From NCBI RefSeq assembly GCF_052180275.1, contig NZ_CP197465.1, positions 4,526,001-4,590,000 on the forward strand: a stretch of 64,000 nucleotides of DNA, written 5' to 3'. This stretch comes from Kumtagia sp052180275 (GTDB lineage Bacteria > Pseudomonadota > Alphaproteobacteria > Rhizobiales > Rhizobiaceae). The position numbers were made by a program, and so were the translations under genes. Each line of letters begins with the position of its first letter. Position 1 is the first letter of the stretch. Of this stretch, positions 15,924 through 30,141 are shown in pieces. Below the pieces are notes generated by a model, which ran no database searches, had not been told where the DNA came from, and saw only the letters and a program-made list of their open reading frames with translations.

Positions 15924-17273
15924 CTACGGCCGTACGCGCGCCAGCCGCGCCGTAAGCACCAGCCCGATCACAGGCTCGGCATTTTCCGTCCTGAGTTTCT
16001 GTCGCTCGCACGACTCAACCTGAAACCCTGCTTCCCCCAGGCATTTTCGCACATAGTCCTCGCTGTGCGTGTAGCGGCCGTTGACGGCGAGCCGGAACTC
16101 CTCCTCGGAGCCGCCCAGCGCCTCCACGGTGAAGACCAGCACGCCGTCCGGCCGCAGCGAACCCGCAGCGGCTGCAGAAAAAGCGTCCAGCCTCCCAAAG
16201 TAACAAAGCGTGTCCGCGGAGGCGACGACGTCATAGGCGCCGGCCTGTGACAGCAGGTATTCCGTCAATTCGGCGCGTTCCAGATGGTCGTATAGCCCGA
16301 GCTTCCCGGCGTTGACGAGCATGCCGCCCGACAGGTCGACGCCAACCAGCCGCCCGGCGTGCGACCTGAAATATTTTGCGCATTTGCCCGTGCCGCAGCC
16401 AGCATCCAATATAGCCAGGCCCGTCGCATCCTTGCCGACAGCGGCGCCGACCGCGTCCCCGACCAGTTCCGGCGCACGATACTCCAGGCTCTCCAGCTTG
16501 GAATCGAACGAACTGGCGAATTGATCGAACAGTTTGCGCACATAGGTGTCGGATGCGCGGTCCGGCACGTTCTCGCCGGTCATCGAGGCGCGCATGTGCT
16601 GGGCCTGCGGGTCGTCCGGGTTGGCATCGGCCCATTTCTTGACGAATTCGATGGCCAGGTCCTTCAACCCGGCAAACCAGTAGGCCAGCGCCAGAAAATG
16701 CGCCGGCACGCCCTTGTCCGGCAGATGCGCTGTCGCCTTCCAGAAATAGTCGATCGCCTCGCGCGCCCGGCCGGTGTCGAGCAGGATCGACGCCAGATTC
16801 TGGTAGGCGACGCCGAACTCCGGATTGATGTCGATCGCCTTGCGCAGCAGCTTTTCGGCGAACCCGTCATTGCCGGCATATTTCACGATGGCGGCGAGAT
16901 TGGCGTAGGGATCGGCGAGACCGGGATCGAGTTCGATCGCCCGGTCATAGGCGGCGACGGCCGCGTCGGTGTCGCCCAGTTCGACATAGGCGTTGCCGAG
17001 ATTGTTGCGTATGCCGGCGTGGGCAGGCGCCAGTTCGGCGGCGCGGTTCAATATCTCGATGCTCTTGGCGGGACCGTCCAGGTGAAAGCGGACGACGCCG
17101 AGATAATTCAGCGCGTCGGCCCGCGCAGGTTCAATTTCCAGAACGCTTTCAAGGATTTCGGCGGCGCCCTTGAGGTGCTTCTTGCGCATCAGGTCGACCG
17201 CCATGTCGACGGCGTCGTCGACGGTAAGCTCCACGCCATCCTCGGTTTCGGCAACCACCGTCGCTTCGGTCAT
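15924..17273 (-). CDS. TPR-repeat protein fused to SAM-dependent methyltransferase
   Basis: A 449-residue fusion. Residues about 20-220 are tandem tetratricopeptide repeats (ALNYLGVVRFHLDGPAKSIE, IRNNLGNAYVELGDTDAAVA, PYANLAAIVKYAGNDGFAEK and further units). Residues about 245-445 are a class I methyltransferase with motif I ILDAGCGTGKCAKYFRSH and the acidic VGVDLSGGML. The linker has YVRKLFDQFASSFDSKLE, a phrase common in TPR-methyltransferases of alphaproteobacteria. The methyl acceptor is unknown; the TPR part presumably binds a protein. The ATG at 17273 has GGAAGGAG six bases ahead. It is transcribed away from gyrA with about 215 bases between. Confidence 0.85.
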   Translation of the reverse strand: MTEATVVAETEDGVELTVDDAVDMAVDLMRKKHLKGAAEILESVLEIEPARADALNYLGVVRFHLDGPAKSIEILNRAAELAPAHAGIRNNLGNAYVELGDTDAAVAAYDRAIELDPGLADPYANLAAIVKYAGNDGFAEKLLRKAIDINPEFGVAYQNLASILLDTGRAREAIDYFWKATAHLPDKGVPAHFLALAYWFAGLKDLAIEFVKKWADANPDDPQAQHMRASMTGENVPDRASDTYVRKLFDQFASSFDSKLESLEYRAPELVGDAVGAAVGKDATGLAILDAGCGTGKCAKYFRSHAGRLVGVDLSGGMLVNAGKLGLYDHLERAELTEYLLSQAGAYDVVASADTLCYFGRLDAFSAAAAGSLRPDGVLVFTVEALGGSEEEFRLAVNGRYTHSEDYVRKCLGEAGFQVESCERQKLRTENAEPVIGLVLTARLARVRP

Positions 17274-17489
17274 GGACGCTCCTTCCGCCAGCGACCTGAC
17301 GCGAATGCGCATCATAGACCGGCTGAATCCTGTCGTAGAAGCCGAGTGTAACTGGCAAAATGCGCGCCGGACAGGGAAAGTAACAGGCCGCCGCCAACCG
17401 ATCCAATGGACCGCAGAGAACGTGGCGCCGAATCCATCCGCGGTGCCGGCGAACGACGACGCGGCGAGCAGCCGCGCCGTCAGGCGAAA

Positions 17490-20276
<2,787 letters not shown>

Positions 20277-20398
20277 ATGGAATCGCAATCTATGAGGAGA
20301 TTCGTAAGCCGCTTATATAGGATCGCCGGCGTATTCTCCAATGCTTCGGGCAGGTTATCACCGGTAAATGCATGCCGCGGCGGCAGCGAGGAAACGAC

Positions 20399-21409
20399 GT
20401 GCAGTCCAACAGCCAATACACATCCAGAAATTTCCGCGCCTTCGTCGAGCAGGCTTCGGCGGGCCGCAATTCGCTGCCCCGCATCCTGATCGGCCTGGCC
20501 ATCATTGTCGCCATCTGGTTCGCCGGCACGCTCGCGCTGATGACCGCCGGCGCGTTCGCGCTGAGCTTCGGCTGGCTGCCGGCGCGATGGGTGGCGCCGT
20601 CGGACGGCAACGCCTTCGCCGTTTTCGCCGGCTCGCGCGCCGGGCTGGTGACGGCGATCCTGACGATCGGCAGCATCTGGCCGGGCGTGTGGATCGTCAT
20701 GCGCCTCGTGCACCGGCGGCGGCTGTCCACGCTGTTCGGCTGGCAGGGCCGGATCGCCGGCGGCGATTTCTGGCGCGCGCTGCTCGCGACGCTGATCGTC
20801 GCCATCCTGGTCAGCCTGGCTACGCTCTTCATCGAACCGCGGCCGGCGGCGACCGGCATTTCGCCGGTCACCTGGCTTCTCGTCCTGCCGGCGGTTCTCA
20901 TCGTCCTGCTGGTCCAGACATCGGCGGAGGAACTGCTGTTTCGCGGATATCTGATGCAGACGCTGGCGCACAGGTTCCGTTCGCCGTGGGTCTGGGCCGT
21001 CACCCCCGCCCTTCTCTTCGCCATGGCGCACTGGTTTCCGGGCGCGCGGCCGTGGATGAACGCGACCGTGATCTTCTCCATCTTCCTGTTCGCCATGGGC
21101 GCCGTGCTCCTGGTGAAACGCACCGGCAATCTCGGCGCCGCCATGGGCATGCATTTCGCCAACAATGTGGTGGCCTTTCTGTTCGTCGCCGCCGACCGGC
21201 AGGGGCAGAGCCTCGCCTTCTTCGTCACCCCGAGCATCGACGATCCGTCCTGGACGGTCGCCGATGCAACGATCGGCGGCCTGCTGCAAATCGTGATGAT
21301 GGCCGGCATCCTGGCGCTGCTTCTGCTGAAGGGGTCGCCGTTGCGGCTGCCGGTCCCGCAACGCGAGGAAGGCCGAGAGGAAATCGCGGCGGAATCGCCC
21401 GTTCCCTGA
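20399..21409 (+). CDS. CPBP family intramembrane metalloprotease
   Basis: A 336-residue membrane protein of the CPBP/Abi (CaaX-protease and bacteriocin-processing) family, with about eight hydrophobic segments. The glutamic-protease signature reads TSAEELLFRGYLMQ (EExxxR), followed by the His motifs AMAHWFPGARP and GAAMGMHFANNVVAF. The family cleaves membrane-embedded substrates; the substrate here is unknown. GTG at 20399 is preferred because GAGGA lies six bases ahead, while the ATG nine codons upstream has no ribosome site. The gene is divergent from gyrA, and marC follows in the same direction. Confidence 0.8.
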   Translation: MQSNSQYTSRNFRAFVEQASAGRNSLPRILIGLAIIVAIWFAGTLALMTAGAFALSFGWLPARWVAPSDGNAFAVFAGSRAGLVTAILTIGSIWPGVWIVMRLVHRRRLSTLFGWQGRIAGGDFWRALLATLIVAILVSLATLFIEPRPAATGISPVTWLLVLPAVLIVLLVQTSAEELLFRGYLMQTLAHRFRSPWVWAVTPALLFAMAHWFPGARPWMNATVIFSIFLFAMGAVLLVKRTGNLGAAMGMHFANNVVAFLFVAADRQGQSLAFFVTPSIDDPSWTVADATIGGLLQIVMMAGILALLLLKGSPLRLPVPQREEGREEIAAESPVP

Positions 21410-21468
21410 AAGCCGCGCTGGCGGAGCGCCCGAGGCCGGGCTAACCTTGCAATGGCAGGAGGGGTCGC

Positions 21469-22098
21469 ATGCCGGGATACGACAGCATCTTCAACGCCTT
21501 TGTCACCATCCTGGTGACAATCGATCCTCCCGGCCTCGCGCCGCTGTTCCTCGCCGTCACGCGCGGAATGAGCCGCGACGAGCGCAACCAGGTCTCCATC
21601 CGCGCCAGCATCATCGGTTTCGGCGTCATGGCGCTGTTCGCCGTGGCCGGCGCCTCGATCCTCTCGGTGTTCGGCATCACGCTGCCGGCCTTCCGCGTCG
21701 CCGGCGGTTTCCTGCTTTTCTTCATCGCCTTCGAGATGGTGTTCGAGAAGCGGCAGGACCGGAAGGAGAAGATATCCGACGTCGCGGTCACCAAGGATTT
21801 TATCCAGAACATCGCCGCCTTCCCGCTGGCGATCCCGCTGATCGCCGGCCCCGGCGCCATCTCGGCGACGGTGCTGCTTTCCGGCTCTTTCCAGGGGTTC
21901 GCCGCGCAGGCCACGCTGGTCGGGATCATCCTGGTCTGCCTGATCCTGACCTATTTTGTTTTCCTGCTGGCGGAACGGGTCGACGGCATTCTCGGCCAGA
22001 CCGGCCGCTCGATCCTGACCCGTCTGCTCGGCGTCATCCTCGCCGCCCTGGCGGTGCAGTTCGTCGCCGACGGCATCAAGGCGCTGATGGCGGCGTGA
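21469..22098 (+). CDS. MarC family integral membrane protein
   Basis: A 209-residue inner-membrane protein with six predicted helices. The first helix carries the family phrase FVTILVTIDPPGLAPLFLAV, and later helices hold IAAFPLAIPLIAGPGAISATVLL, the conserved half-channel segment of MarC/UPF0056. The function is not established; the family is no longer thought to give multiple drug resistance. ATG at 21469 has AGGAGG seven bases upstream. It follows the CPBP gene by 59 bases and converges on ssb. Confidence 0.88.
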   Translation: MPGYDSIFNAFVTILVTIDPPGLAPLFLAVTRGMSRDERNQVSIRASIIGFGVMALFAVAGASILSVFGITLPAFRVAGGFLLFFIAFEMVFEKRQDRKEKISDVAVTKDFIQNIAAFPLAIPLIAGPGAISATVLLSGSFQGFAAQATLVGIILVCLILTYFVFLLAERVDGILGQTGRSILTRLLGVILAALAVQFVADGIKALMAA

Positions 22099-22169
22099 CA
22101 AGCGGGCAATCGACCGGCGCCCGCCAGGATCGAAAGCGACGAAGCCCCGCTTTCGACGTGACGCTTGGA

Positions 22170-22700
22170 TCAGAACGGAATTTCGTCGTCGAGGTCGCGC
22201 GACGAGCTCCCGCCACCGCCGCCGCGCGAAGCGTTTCCGCCGCCGCGTCCGCCGCCATAGTCGTCGCCCGGCGCCGATTGGCCAAAATCGGAACCGCCGC
22301 GACCCTGGCCGCCGCCATAGCCGACCTGGCCGCCGTCGCCGCCCCCTCCGCGCGCATCCAGCATCTGCAGCTCGCCGCGGAATTTCTGCAGCACGATCTC
22401 GGTCGTATAACGATCCTGGCCGCTCTGGTCCTGCCATTTGCGGGTCTGCAACTGACCCTCGACATAGACCTTCATGCCCTTCTTCAGATATTGCTCGGCG
22501 ACCTTGGCGAGGTTGTCGTTGAACACGACGATGTTATGCCACTCGGTCTTCTCCTTGCGCTCGCCGGAATTCTTGTCGCGCCAGCTTTCCGACGTCGCGA
22601 TGCGGAAATTAACCACCGGCTCGCCCGAGTTCAGCCGGCGAATTTCCGGATCGGCCCCGAGATTGCCCACCAGAATGACCTTGTTTACGCTACCCGCCAT
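22170..22700 (-). CDS. ssb: Single-stranded DNA-binding protein
   Basis: A 176-residue SSB. The N-terminal OB fold (residues 1-112) opens MAGSVNKVILVGNLGADPEIRRL and contains NFRIATSESWRDKN and WHNIVVFNDNLAKVAEQYL. A glycine-rich linker follows (residues about 115-165) and the chain ends DLDDEIPF, the acidic tip that recruits repair and replication partners. The protein coats ssDNA as a tetramer during replication, recombination and repair. A LexA-like site with one mismatch lies upstream (22821-22835), and uvrA is nearby, so DNA-damage control is plausible. Confidence 0.95.
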   Translation of the reverse strand: MAGSVNKVILVGNLGADPEIRRLNSGEPVVNFRIATSESWRDKNSGERKEKTEWHNIVVFNDNLAKVAEQYLKKGMKVYVEGQLQTRKWQDQSGQDRYTTEIVLQKFRGELQMLDARGGGGDGGQVGYGGGQGRGGSDFGQSAPGDDYGGGRGGGNASRGGGGGSSSRDLDDEIPF

Positions 22701-22820
22701 GGCACTTCTCCACGCTTGTCCTAAATTTGGCTGTCCATACGTTCGGCCGCATCCTATCCGATCGGCGCTGCCGGCGCGGCGATCGTCCGCAATTCATACG
22801 GCCTGTCCACAGTTAGTTTT

Positions 22821-22835
22821 GTACTTGTTTTGTTC
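22821..22835. promoter_or_regulatory. LexA-like site, one mismatch, upstream of ssb
   Basis: GTAC-N7-GTTC against the alphaproteobacterial LexA consensus GTTC-N7-GTTC. It lies 121 bases upstream of ssb and 79 bases upstream of the divergent small exported protein. A single mismatch makes this tentative. Confidence 0.35.
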
Positions 22836-22913
22836 ACAAAGCGCCAGCAAAAAATGTCAGGACCTCACGATGCTGCGTTTTGATTTCGCCGGCATCGTTC
22901 CTATAGTCACGGC

Positions 22914-23177
22914 ATGACCTTCGTTTCCGTCTGCTCCGCTCTCGTCCTGGCCGCTTCGGTCGCCGCCTCGCCGGCACTCGCCGATCAACCGGCGGCCAAG
23001 ACCGCCCTGCCCGGCGTGAAGCAGCCCGAACCGATCGTGAAACCGCTCGCCGAGCCGCTGGAACAGGCGGGCAAGAACGGGGACGGCTTCGTCCGCATGG
23101 GCGACTGGGACGTGAAGATATCCGGGCAGATGCGGGTCGACATCCGCGCTGGCACGCTGCCGGGAACGCCGCGCTGA
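22914..23177 (+). CDS. Hypothetical small exported protein
   Basis: An 87-residue protein with a signal peptide (MTFVSVCSALVLAASVAASPALA) and a Pro-rich mature part, ending in a short beta segment MGDWDVKISGQMRVDIRAG. There is no strong Shine-Dalgarno ahead of the ATG. It is divergent from ssb. No family can be named, and the reading rests on the signal peptide and on composition. Confidence 0.6.
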   Translation: MTFVSVCSALVLAASVAASPALADQPAAKTALPGVKQPEPIVKPLAEPLEQAGKNGDGFVRMGDWDVKISGQMRVDIRAGTLPGTPR

Positions 23178-23312
23178 CCGGCCAACAGCGCCCGCCGAGC
23201 CTCGCCGTTTACAGCCGAAGAGCGAGAGTCCGCCCTGCTATTCCGCCGCTCGCGGAAAAATCCTGCGCGGCTGCCTGAATATGCAAGGCGGTTAGGCAGC
23301 AGCCGCACAGGC

Positions 23313-23540
23313 TCATTTCGTTTTCTTCCGGAGGTCGGCGGCGCCAAGTTCCTGCCATATCCGATCGAAATCATAACCGACGTATCCCGGCTCTCCCGCC
23401 ATCCACGTCTCTATGCCTTCCAGCCATTCGGCAACCTTGGGCCGGCCATTCTCGGTGCGGGCCGCCCCGCGCGGGCTCACATCATCAAGGACTTCCAGCG
23501 GCAGGTCGAGCAGCCGTGCAAGGACCTCGTCTGCCGAAGA
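23313..23540 (-). pseudogene. Same-frame extension after the UAG of the upstream gene
   Basis: Directly after the UAG at 23541-23543 the same minus-strand frame stays open for 75 codons, to TGA at 23313. It has no ATG near its start. It reads like protein: SADEVLARLLDLPLEVLDD, then VSPRGAARTENGRPKVAEWL and YDFDRIWQELG. The phrase L-D-D-V-S-P-R-x-A-A-R-x-x-x-G-R-x-K-V recalls the C-terminal motif seen in MbcA/ParS-type toxin-binding and related SEC-C-associated tails. The simplest view is that this is the true C-terminus of the preceding gene, cut off by a nonsense mutation. Stop-codon readthrough, or independent initiation at the GTG at valine 21, are alternatives. Confidence 0.55.
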
Positions 23541-24677
23541 CTAAGGTCCATCGTCGGGATTGGAAAGTTCTTCATAGCTGTGGATCTGTGTCTGCGGCTG
23601 GCCGATCTGGCCTTTGAGGATCGACTTCAGCATGACCTTCGCCCGATCGGCGCGCGGCTTCGAGTTGGCGGAAAGGATCAGCGCCTGGCCTTGCAGGTCA
23701 ATCGAGGCCAGCACCTCGGTGCCGTCGTCCAGCGTGATGTGAAGCTTTTCGTCCTCGACATACGACCCTCTGCCTGACGGCGCAGCCGAAGCGGCAGCGG
23801 CCTCCACCCAGTTCCAGAGGCCGTCATCCTGCCGCAGCAGTTCCGATGCCTGGTCCAGCCGGCCGGCGATCGCCTCCGGCGTGGCGCCGACGGTCAGCGG
23901 ATAGCGGATCGTATGAAATGAAAGCGCCTCGCCGTCGCTGTTGAAGCGCGGCGGCGGCACCTTGTCGATCTTGCCGTTCAGCCTGTCCTCCAGCCAGATC
24001 GCGGTGAATTCCGGCGCCGAGCCGTGCAGGTAGATCATTCGGGCGAGTTCCGAAAAGTCGACCCCTTCCGCCTCGTCACCGGCCGGAAGCTCCTGCCTCG
24101 ACGCTTCATCGCCAATCCTCTTCATCGGATCGGAAATTGTCTCGATCACCTCGGCATAGGCAGCCTCGCTGAACGTGGCCAAACCGCCTGCCAGGCGGTG
24201 CTTTCCGGCGACCTCGACGACCCGGCAGCCAAGCCGATCGAGGGTCTGCAACCTGCGCGTCGCCGTATGCTCGGTGACACGCACCGGTTCGCCGCCGCGA
24301 ATGAGATCGCGCAGCAGCATGGACTGGCCGGGAACGATCTCGCTGACCTCATAGAGGCTGAACAGCGAGTCGCGCAGCGCCTCCATGTAGCGGCGGGCGG
24401 AGGGCGACTCCTTCCAGCCGCGCCGCTTCAGATAGTCGTCGACGATCGTGCGCTCGTCCTCCTCGGAAGCCGGCCGGGTGAGGAAATCCTCGAAAGCGCA
24501 GCCCCAGAGATTGCTCATCTCGGCTTCGCCGATCAATTCCTCGAGTTTTTCGTGGTCGATGCCGTAATCGTCGAGGGCCTGTCCGAAATGTTCGTCGAAC
24601 ACCTCGTCGAACAGATCCTGCCATTCCTCCCGGTTCGACCATTTCATCAGGCCGGCGAGTTCATGGTTTTTGGACAT
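23541..24677 (-). CDS. Hypothetical protein, possibly C-terminally truncated
   Basis: A 378-residue soluble protein of unknown function. It starts at ATG 24677 (MSKNHELAGLMKWSNREEW) with AGGAACAG ahead. The N-terminal 80 residues are acidic and helical (WQDLFDEVFDEHFGQALDDY). The middle holds a helix-turn-like segment (PVRVTEHTATRRLQTLDRLG), and the last third has alternating strands (SYVEDEKLHITLDDGTEVLA, DLQGQALILSANSKPRAD). The ending QIGQPQTQIHSYEELSNPDDGP stops at UAG, and the same frame continues for 75 codons with protein-like content. Homologues I recall carry a toxin-binding-like tail at this place. The annotated product may therefore lack its last domain. Confidence 0.7.
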   Translation of the reverse strand: MSKNHELAGLMKWSNREEWQDLFDEVFDEHFGQALDDYGIDHEKLEELIGEAEMSNLWGCAFEDFLTRPASEEDERTIVDDYLKRRGWKESPSARRYMEALRDSLFSLYEVSEIVPGQSMLLRDLIRGGEPVRVTEHTATRRLQTLDRLGCRVVEVAGKHRLAGGLATFSEAAYAEVIETISDPMKRIGDEASRQELPAGDEAEGVDFSELARMIYLHGSAPEFTAIWLEDRLNGKIDKVPPPRFNSDGEALSFHTIRYPLTVGATPEAIAGRLDQASELLRQDDGLWNWVEAAAASAAPSGRGSYVEDEKLHITLDDGTEVLASIDLQGQALILSANSKPRADRAKVMLKSILKGQIGQPQTQIHSYEELSNPDDGP

Positions 24678-24784
24678 CTGTTCCTGCCGAATATCGGGAC
24701 GCTGGGCGACGCGCAGCTTAACCCGGCGAAAAAGGAAGCGCGATGACAGGAACAGGCTGGCTGCGCGATCATCCACAACGATAA

Positions 24785-24822
24785 AACCCTGTCCGCTCGT
24801 CCGAGCGAACAGGGTTTGTGGG
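24785..24822 (-). terminator. Rho-independent terminator of a minus-strand transcript
   Basis: On the minus strand AAACCCTGT pairs with ACAGGGTTT around an inner CGCTCG/CGAGCG stem, followed by TTTTAT. It lies upstream of the 378-residue gene, so it ends a transcript coming from the uvrA side rather than that gene. Confidence 0.65.
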
Positions 24823-25200
24823 ATTTTACCCCTGCCGGGAATCTTTTACCGGCTTTGAATTCGGGTGCTTCGCGGCGTCAGCCGACGACCCGACCAGCAG
24901 TCTCTGATTGTGGGGGAAACGGCCAGTCTTGCCTGCCGGATTTCATCCCGGCCGCTCGCTGCCGCTGGCTCCGTCTCAGGCGCGGAGCCTGTTGGAACTA
25001 TCCGGTGGAGTCATACCTCGCTCCTGTAACCGTTCGACCAATGCCAACCAGGGACGAGCTGCGGCGTCTCGCAGATCCGGCTTCCGCCATTCCAGGCCGC
25101 TTGCGCTGGCCTCTCACCCGGAGGACGATTGGAGTGTGCCAAGCCCTGGCCGCCGCGTCAACCCAAGATGATGAGCCGGCGCAAATGTGATCGACACTGG
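24785..25200 (-). ncRNA. Putative structured RNA between the uvrA control region and the 378-residue gene
   Basis: No protein-like frame exists on either strand here, yet the minus strand is rich in strong hairpins. These are AGGCC-A-GC-GCAA-GC-GGCCT (a GNRA-like loop, near 25100-25120), GGCTCCG/CGGAGCC around a nine-base loop (about 24970-24992), and GCCGG..CCGGC (about 24935-24952). All lie upstream of a terminator at 24785-24822. A transcript of roughly 370-400 bases is inferred, and its 5' end is not located. It lacks the tmRNA tag and the RNase P core sequences. A 12-residue frame (ATG at 25012, GAGG upstream) lies inside. It may be an unrecognised housekeeping RNA, or an sRNA tied to uvrA. 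Confidence 0.45.
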
Positions 25201-25239
25201 CGCCGTCCTTTCTGGCCCAACCGCTTTGTCAGGAGGGTT

Positions 25240-25254
25240 GTTCGGCCTTTGTTC
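25240..25254 (+). promoter_or_regulatory. LexA (SOS) box upstream of uvrA
   Basis: GTTC-GGCCTTT-GTTC is a perfect match to the alphaproteobacterial LexA consensus GTTC-N7-GTTC. It lies about 150-165 bases ahead of the uvrA start. uvrA is a classical SOS gene in rhizobia and relatives, so repression by LexA and induction by DNA damage are expected. Confidence 0.75.
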
Positions 25255-25402
25255 TTTTCACTTGCCCTCTCCCGCCAAAGACGCCTAAATCCGCCTTTGG
25301 CGGCGCCGTGCCTCGACACGGCGGCCGGCATACCTACATAGGCGAAGGCGGTTCCATCTGGGCCGGCCAGGACCCACGATCATGGACAGGCGGCGGAGCG
25401 GC

Positions 25403-28327
<2,925 letters not shown>

Positions 28328-28494
28328 TAAAGGTCATCCACTAGATCGCTAATGCACAGGATGTTGCGCGACATAGTGCCAATGCACTCCATAGCCTGAC
28401 ACAGTCGGCGCGACGGTTGAACACCTTTGAACGATTCTCTTGCCATCGTCGACTGACTAATATATGCTTTTCTCAAAAGAAATGGAGGATTGCT

Positions 28495-28596
28495 ATGCGC
28501 GCACCTGTACGTATGCTTCTTTTTGCCCAGATTGTTTTGTTTCTAGCTACAGAGGTTGCTGGTGCAGTGTCATGCATGAATGGCGTGTGCAGTTAA
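28495..28596 (+). CDS. 33-residue secreted Cys-containing peptide
   Basis: A short frame with GGAGG at 28484-28488 six bases ahead of the ATG. Residues 1-24 are a hydrophobic signal-like segment (PVRMLLFAQIVLFLATEVAGA), followed by SCMNGVCS, where two cysteines four residues apart could form a disulfide. It ends 12 bases before the multi-pass membrane protein gene on the same strand, in AT-rich DNA. It could be a secreted peptide, a leader peptide that sets translation of the next gene, or chance; the ribosome site favours the first two. No relatives are known to me. Confidence 0.5.
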   Translation: MRAPVRMLLFAQIVLFLATEVAGAVSCMNGVCS

Positions 28597-28608
28597 TGGG
28601 CACCGACT

Positions 28609-30141
28609 ATGAGATGGGATAATTTCACGCAAGAAAATATATTGTTTTGGTTGGTTTCATTTTTTGTTGCCGCTTTTGTTTTTGGTTTGCAAAGTAAAAG
28701 AATTTTGGAGAGGGTGGTGCCCTTTGATGCGTCGAATCCATTTTCATATTTTAGGTTTGATACTTATCTATCCGTCCGATACTCGACATTACTATGTAGA
28801 TCTATGTCATTACCCTTAGCGGCATTGATTCTTGTCATATGTCTTCAAGGAAAAAGCGGGGTGATTGATGCAACGCGAGAGCTCTCACCGGCTATAGTAA
28901 AGCAGGTATTGCCATCCGATCTCCATACGAAATCTGACGAATGGTTTCGGTCGCATTTTGCAGAATTCAGTTTTTTATCTCCACTTGTATTACTGATTGC
29001 ATGTCTTGTACTCTTTTCTCCATATGTAAATAATCTCATGTCCTACTTTGAGAATATTTTTATAAGCGCGACCGGATTGGATAGACGCATTGATCGGCAC
29101 GCCATGGCGGAAGCTGGCCGGGCTTTAGAAAGATTTAACAATAGTTATGATTCTCTGCGAAAAGCTTTAGCGAACGTTATGCAGGTAGACATGCCTCTTC
29201 ATGAAGGTTTGATAAGTGCAACTCCTCAGCAGAAAGCAGCATATCTTCTTCTATTCGCGGCAAGAGAGACCACGCGAGAGCAAGGCCTTCGTGTTGGCCT
29301 TCAAAAAATTCAGGAACAACTGGAGACTATTAGAGGCAATAGGACAGGTAGTACAGAGAAAGAGCTGCCGACAAGGAATCATTTGAGGCACAATACACCT
29401 ACACTTATGGCGGGGAAACTTCCATTTTCACGTGCAATTTCCATTGGCACTTTCGTTGTATTTTGCGCGCTGTTTTCCGTCTTATTCGCGGGCATTGATG
29501 CCGTCCCTGTCGTTGTTTCCGATCATTGGTCACCTGCGCTTTTCGAGTGGGTCTATGAGCCAAGATACGCTGTAATGCCCATGCTTCGTTTTGTATTTTG
29601 CTTTCTTCTGCCACTCTATCTGGGATTTCTAGTTTACCTATCGCGAAGGCGGTCAGATTTGACACCCGAGACGATCGGGGATTGTGTAAGGGCCGCCTGC
29701 CTGCAACAGACGGTGGTCGCGCTCGTTCTAACATTTACCTTTTCGATCGCCGACAGCATATCCTTGATATCCGGAGATCAGAGTTACGTCGGCCTGGTAC
29801 AATATACAATCCTCGCGCCGCAATTCTGGTTTGATGTGATAACCTTCTCGCTCTTGCCTTCACTAGTATTCCTGGGGTGGACATTCCTTCGCTATGGCCT
29901 GCATAGGCGAGGAGTATGGCTCGCAGTGAGCTTGCTGATTATGAGCAGCTTGGCTCCGGCGTTTCAGTCCTTTGGCTACGAATGGTACACTGATAGGTGG
30001 CGCGGACTTTACTGGTATTGGGCGACTCTTGGTCTTTATACCACCTCATCTCTGCTTCTGGTTGGAGTATTTGATGTAAGGATCAGAAGGCGTGTTTTGC
30101 CGGTTGAGCTTCAATCTTCTGACAGGCCAGTTGAAGTATGA
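28609..30141 (+). CDS. Unknown multi-pass membrane protein in AT-rich islet
   Basis: A 510-residue integral membrane protein with about nine hydrophobic helices. Three lie in the N-terminal 140 residues (ILFWLVSFFVAAFVFGL, LPLAALILVICLQG, FLSPLVLLIACLVLFS). A soluble helical region of about 130 residues follows (HAMAEAGRALERFNNSYDSL, then a basic tail ending NHLRHNTPTL). Six further helices follow from residue about 280 (ISIGTFVVFCALFSVLFAGI onward). No domain is recognised. Its first kilobase is far richer in A and T than the neighbouring genes and uses rare-looking codons, while the last 500 bases approach the chromosomal norm. This suggests recent acquisition. Upstream is a 33-residue peptide gene, and downstream a vapC remnant. 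Confidence 0.7.
   Translation: MRWDNFTQENILFWLVSFFVAAFVFGLQSKRILERVVPFDASNPFSYFRFDTYLSVRYSTLLCRSMSLPLAALILVICLQGKSGVIDATRELSPAIVKQVLPSDLHTKSDEWFRSHFAEFSFLSPLVLLIACLVLFSPYVNNLMSYFENIFISATGLDRRIDRHAMAEAGRALERFNNSYDSLRKALANVMQVDMPLHEGLISATPQQKAAYLLLFAARETTREQGLRVGLQKIQEQLETIRGNRTGSTEKELPTRNHLRHNTPTLMAGKLPFSRAISIGTFVVFCALFSVLFAGIDAVPVVVSDHWSPALFEWVYEPRYAVMPMLRFVFCFLLPLYLGFLVYLSRRRSDLTPETIGDCVRAACLQQTVVALVLTFTFSIADSISLISGDQSYVGLVQYTILAPQFWFDVITFSLLPSLVFLGWTFLRYGLHRRGVWLAVSLLIMSSLAPAFQSFGYEWYTDRWRGLYWYWATLGLYTTSSLLLVGVFDVRIRRRVLPVELQSSDRPVEV

Noticed and set aside
22131..22155. Inverted repeat CGAAAGC/GCTTTCG after ssb as a terminator
   Set aside because: Short stem, large loop and no U-run.
24785..25200. 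tmRNA (ssrA) or RNase P RNA for the structured region near uvrA
   Set aside because: No ANDN-type tag coding sequence or TTCGAC-type tRNA-like end was found on either strand, and no GAGGAAAGTCC core for RNase P.
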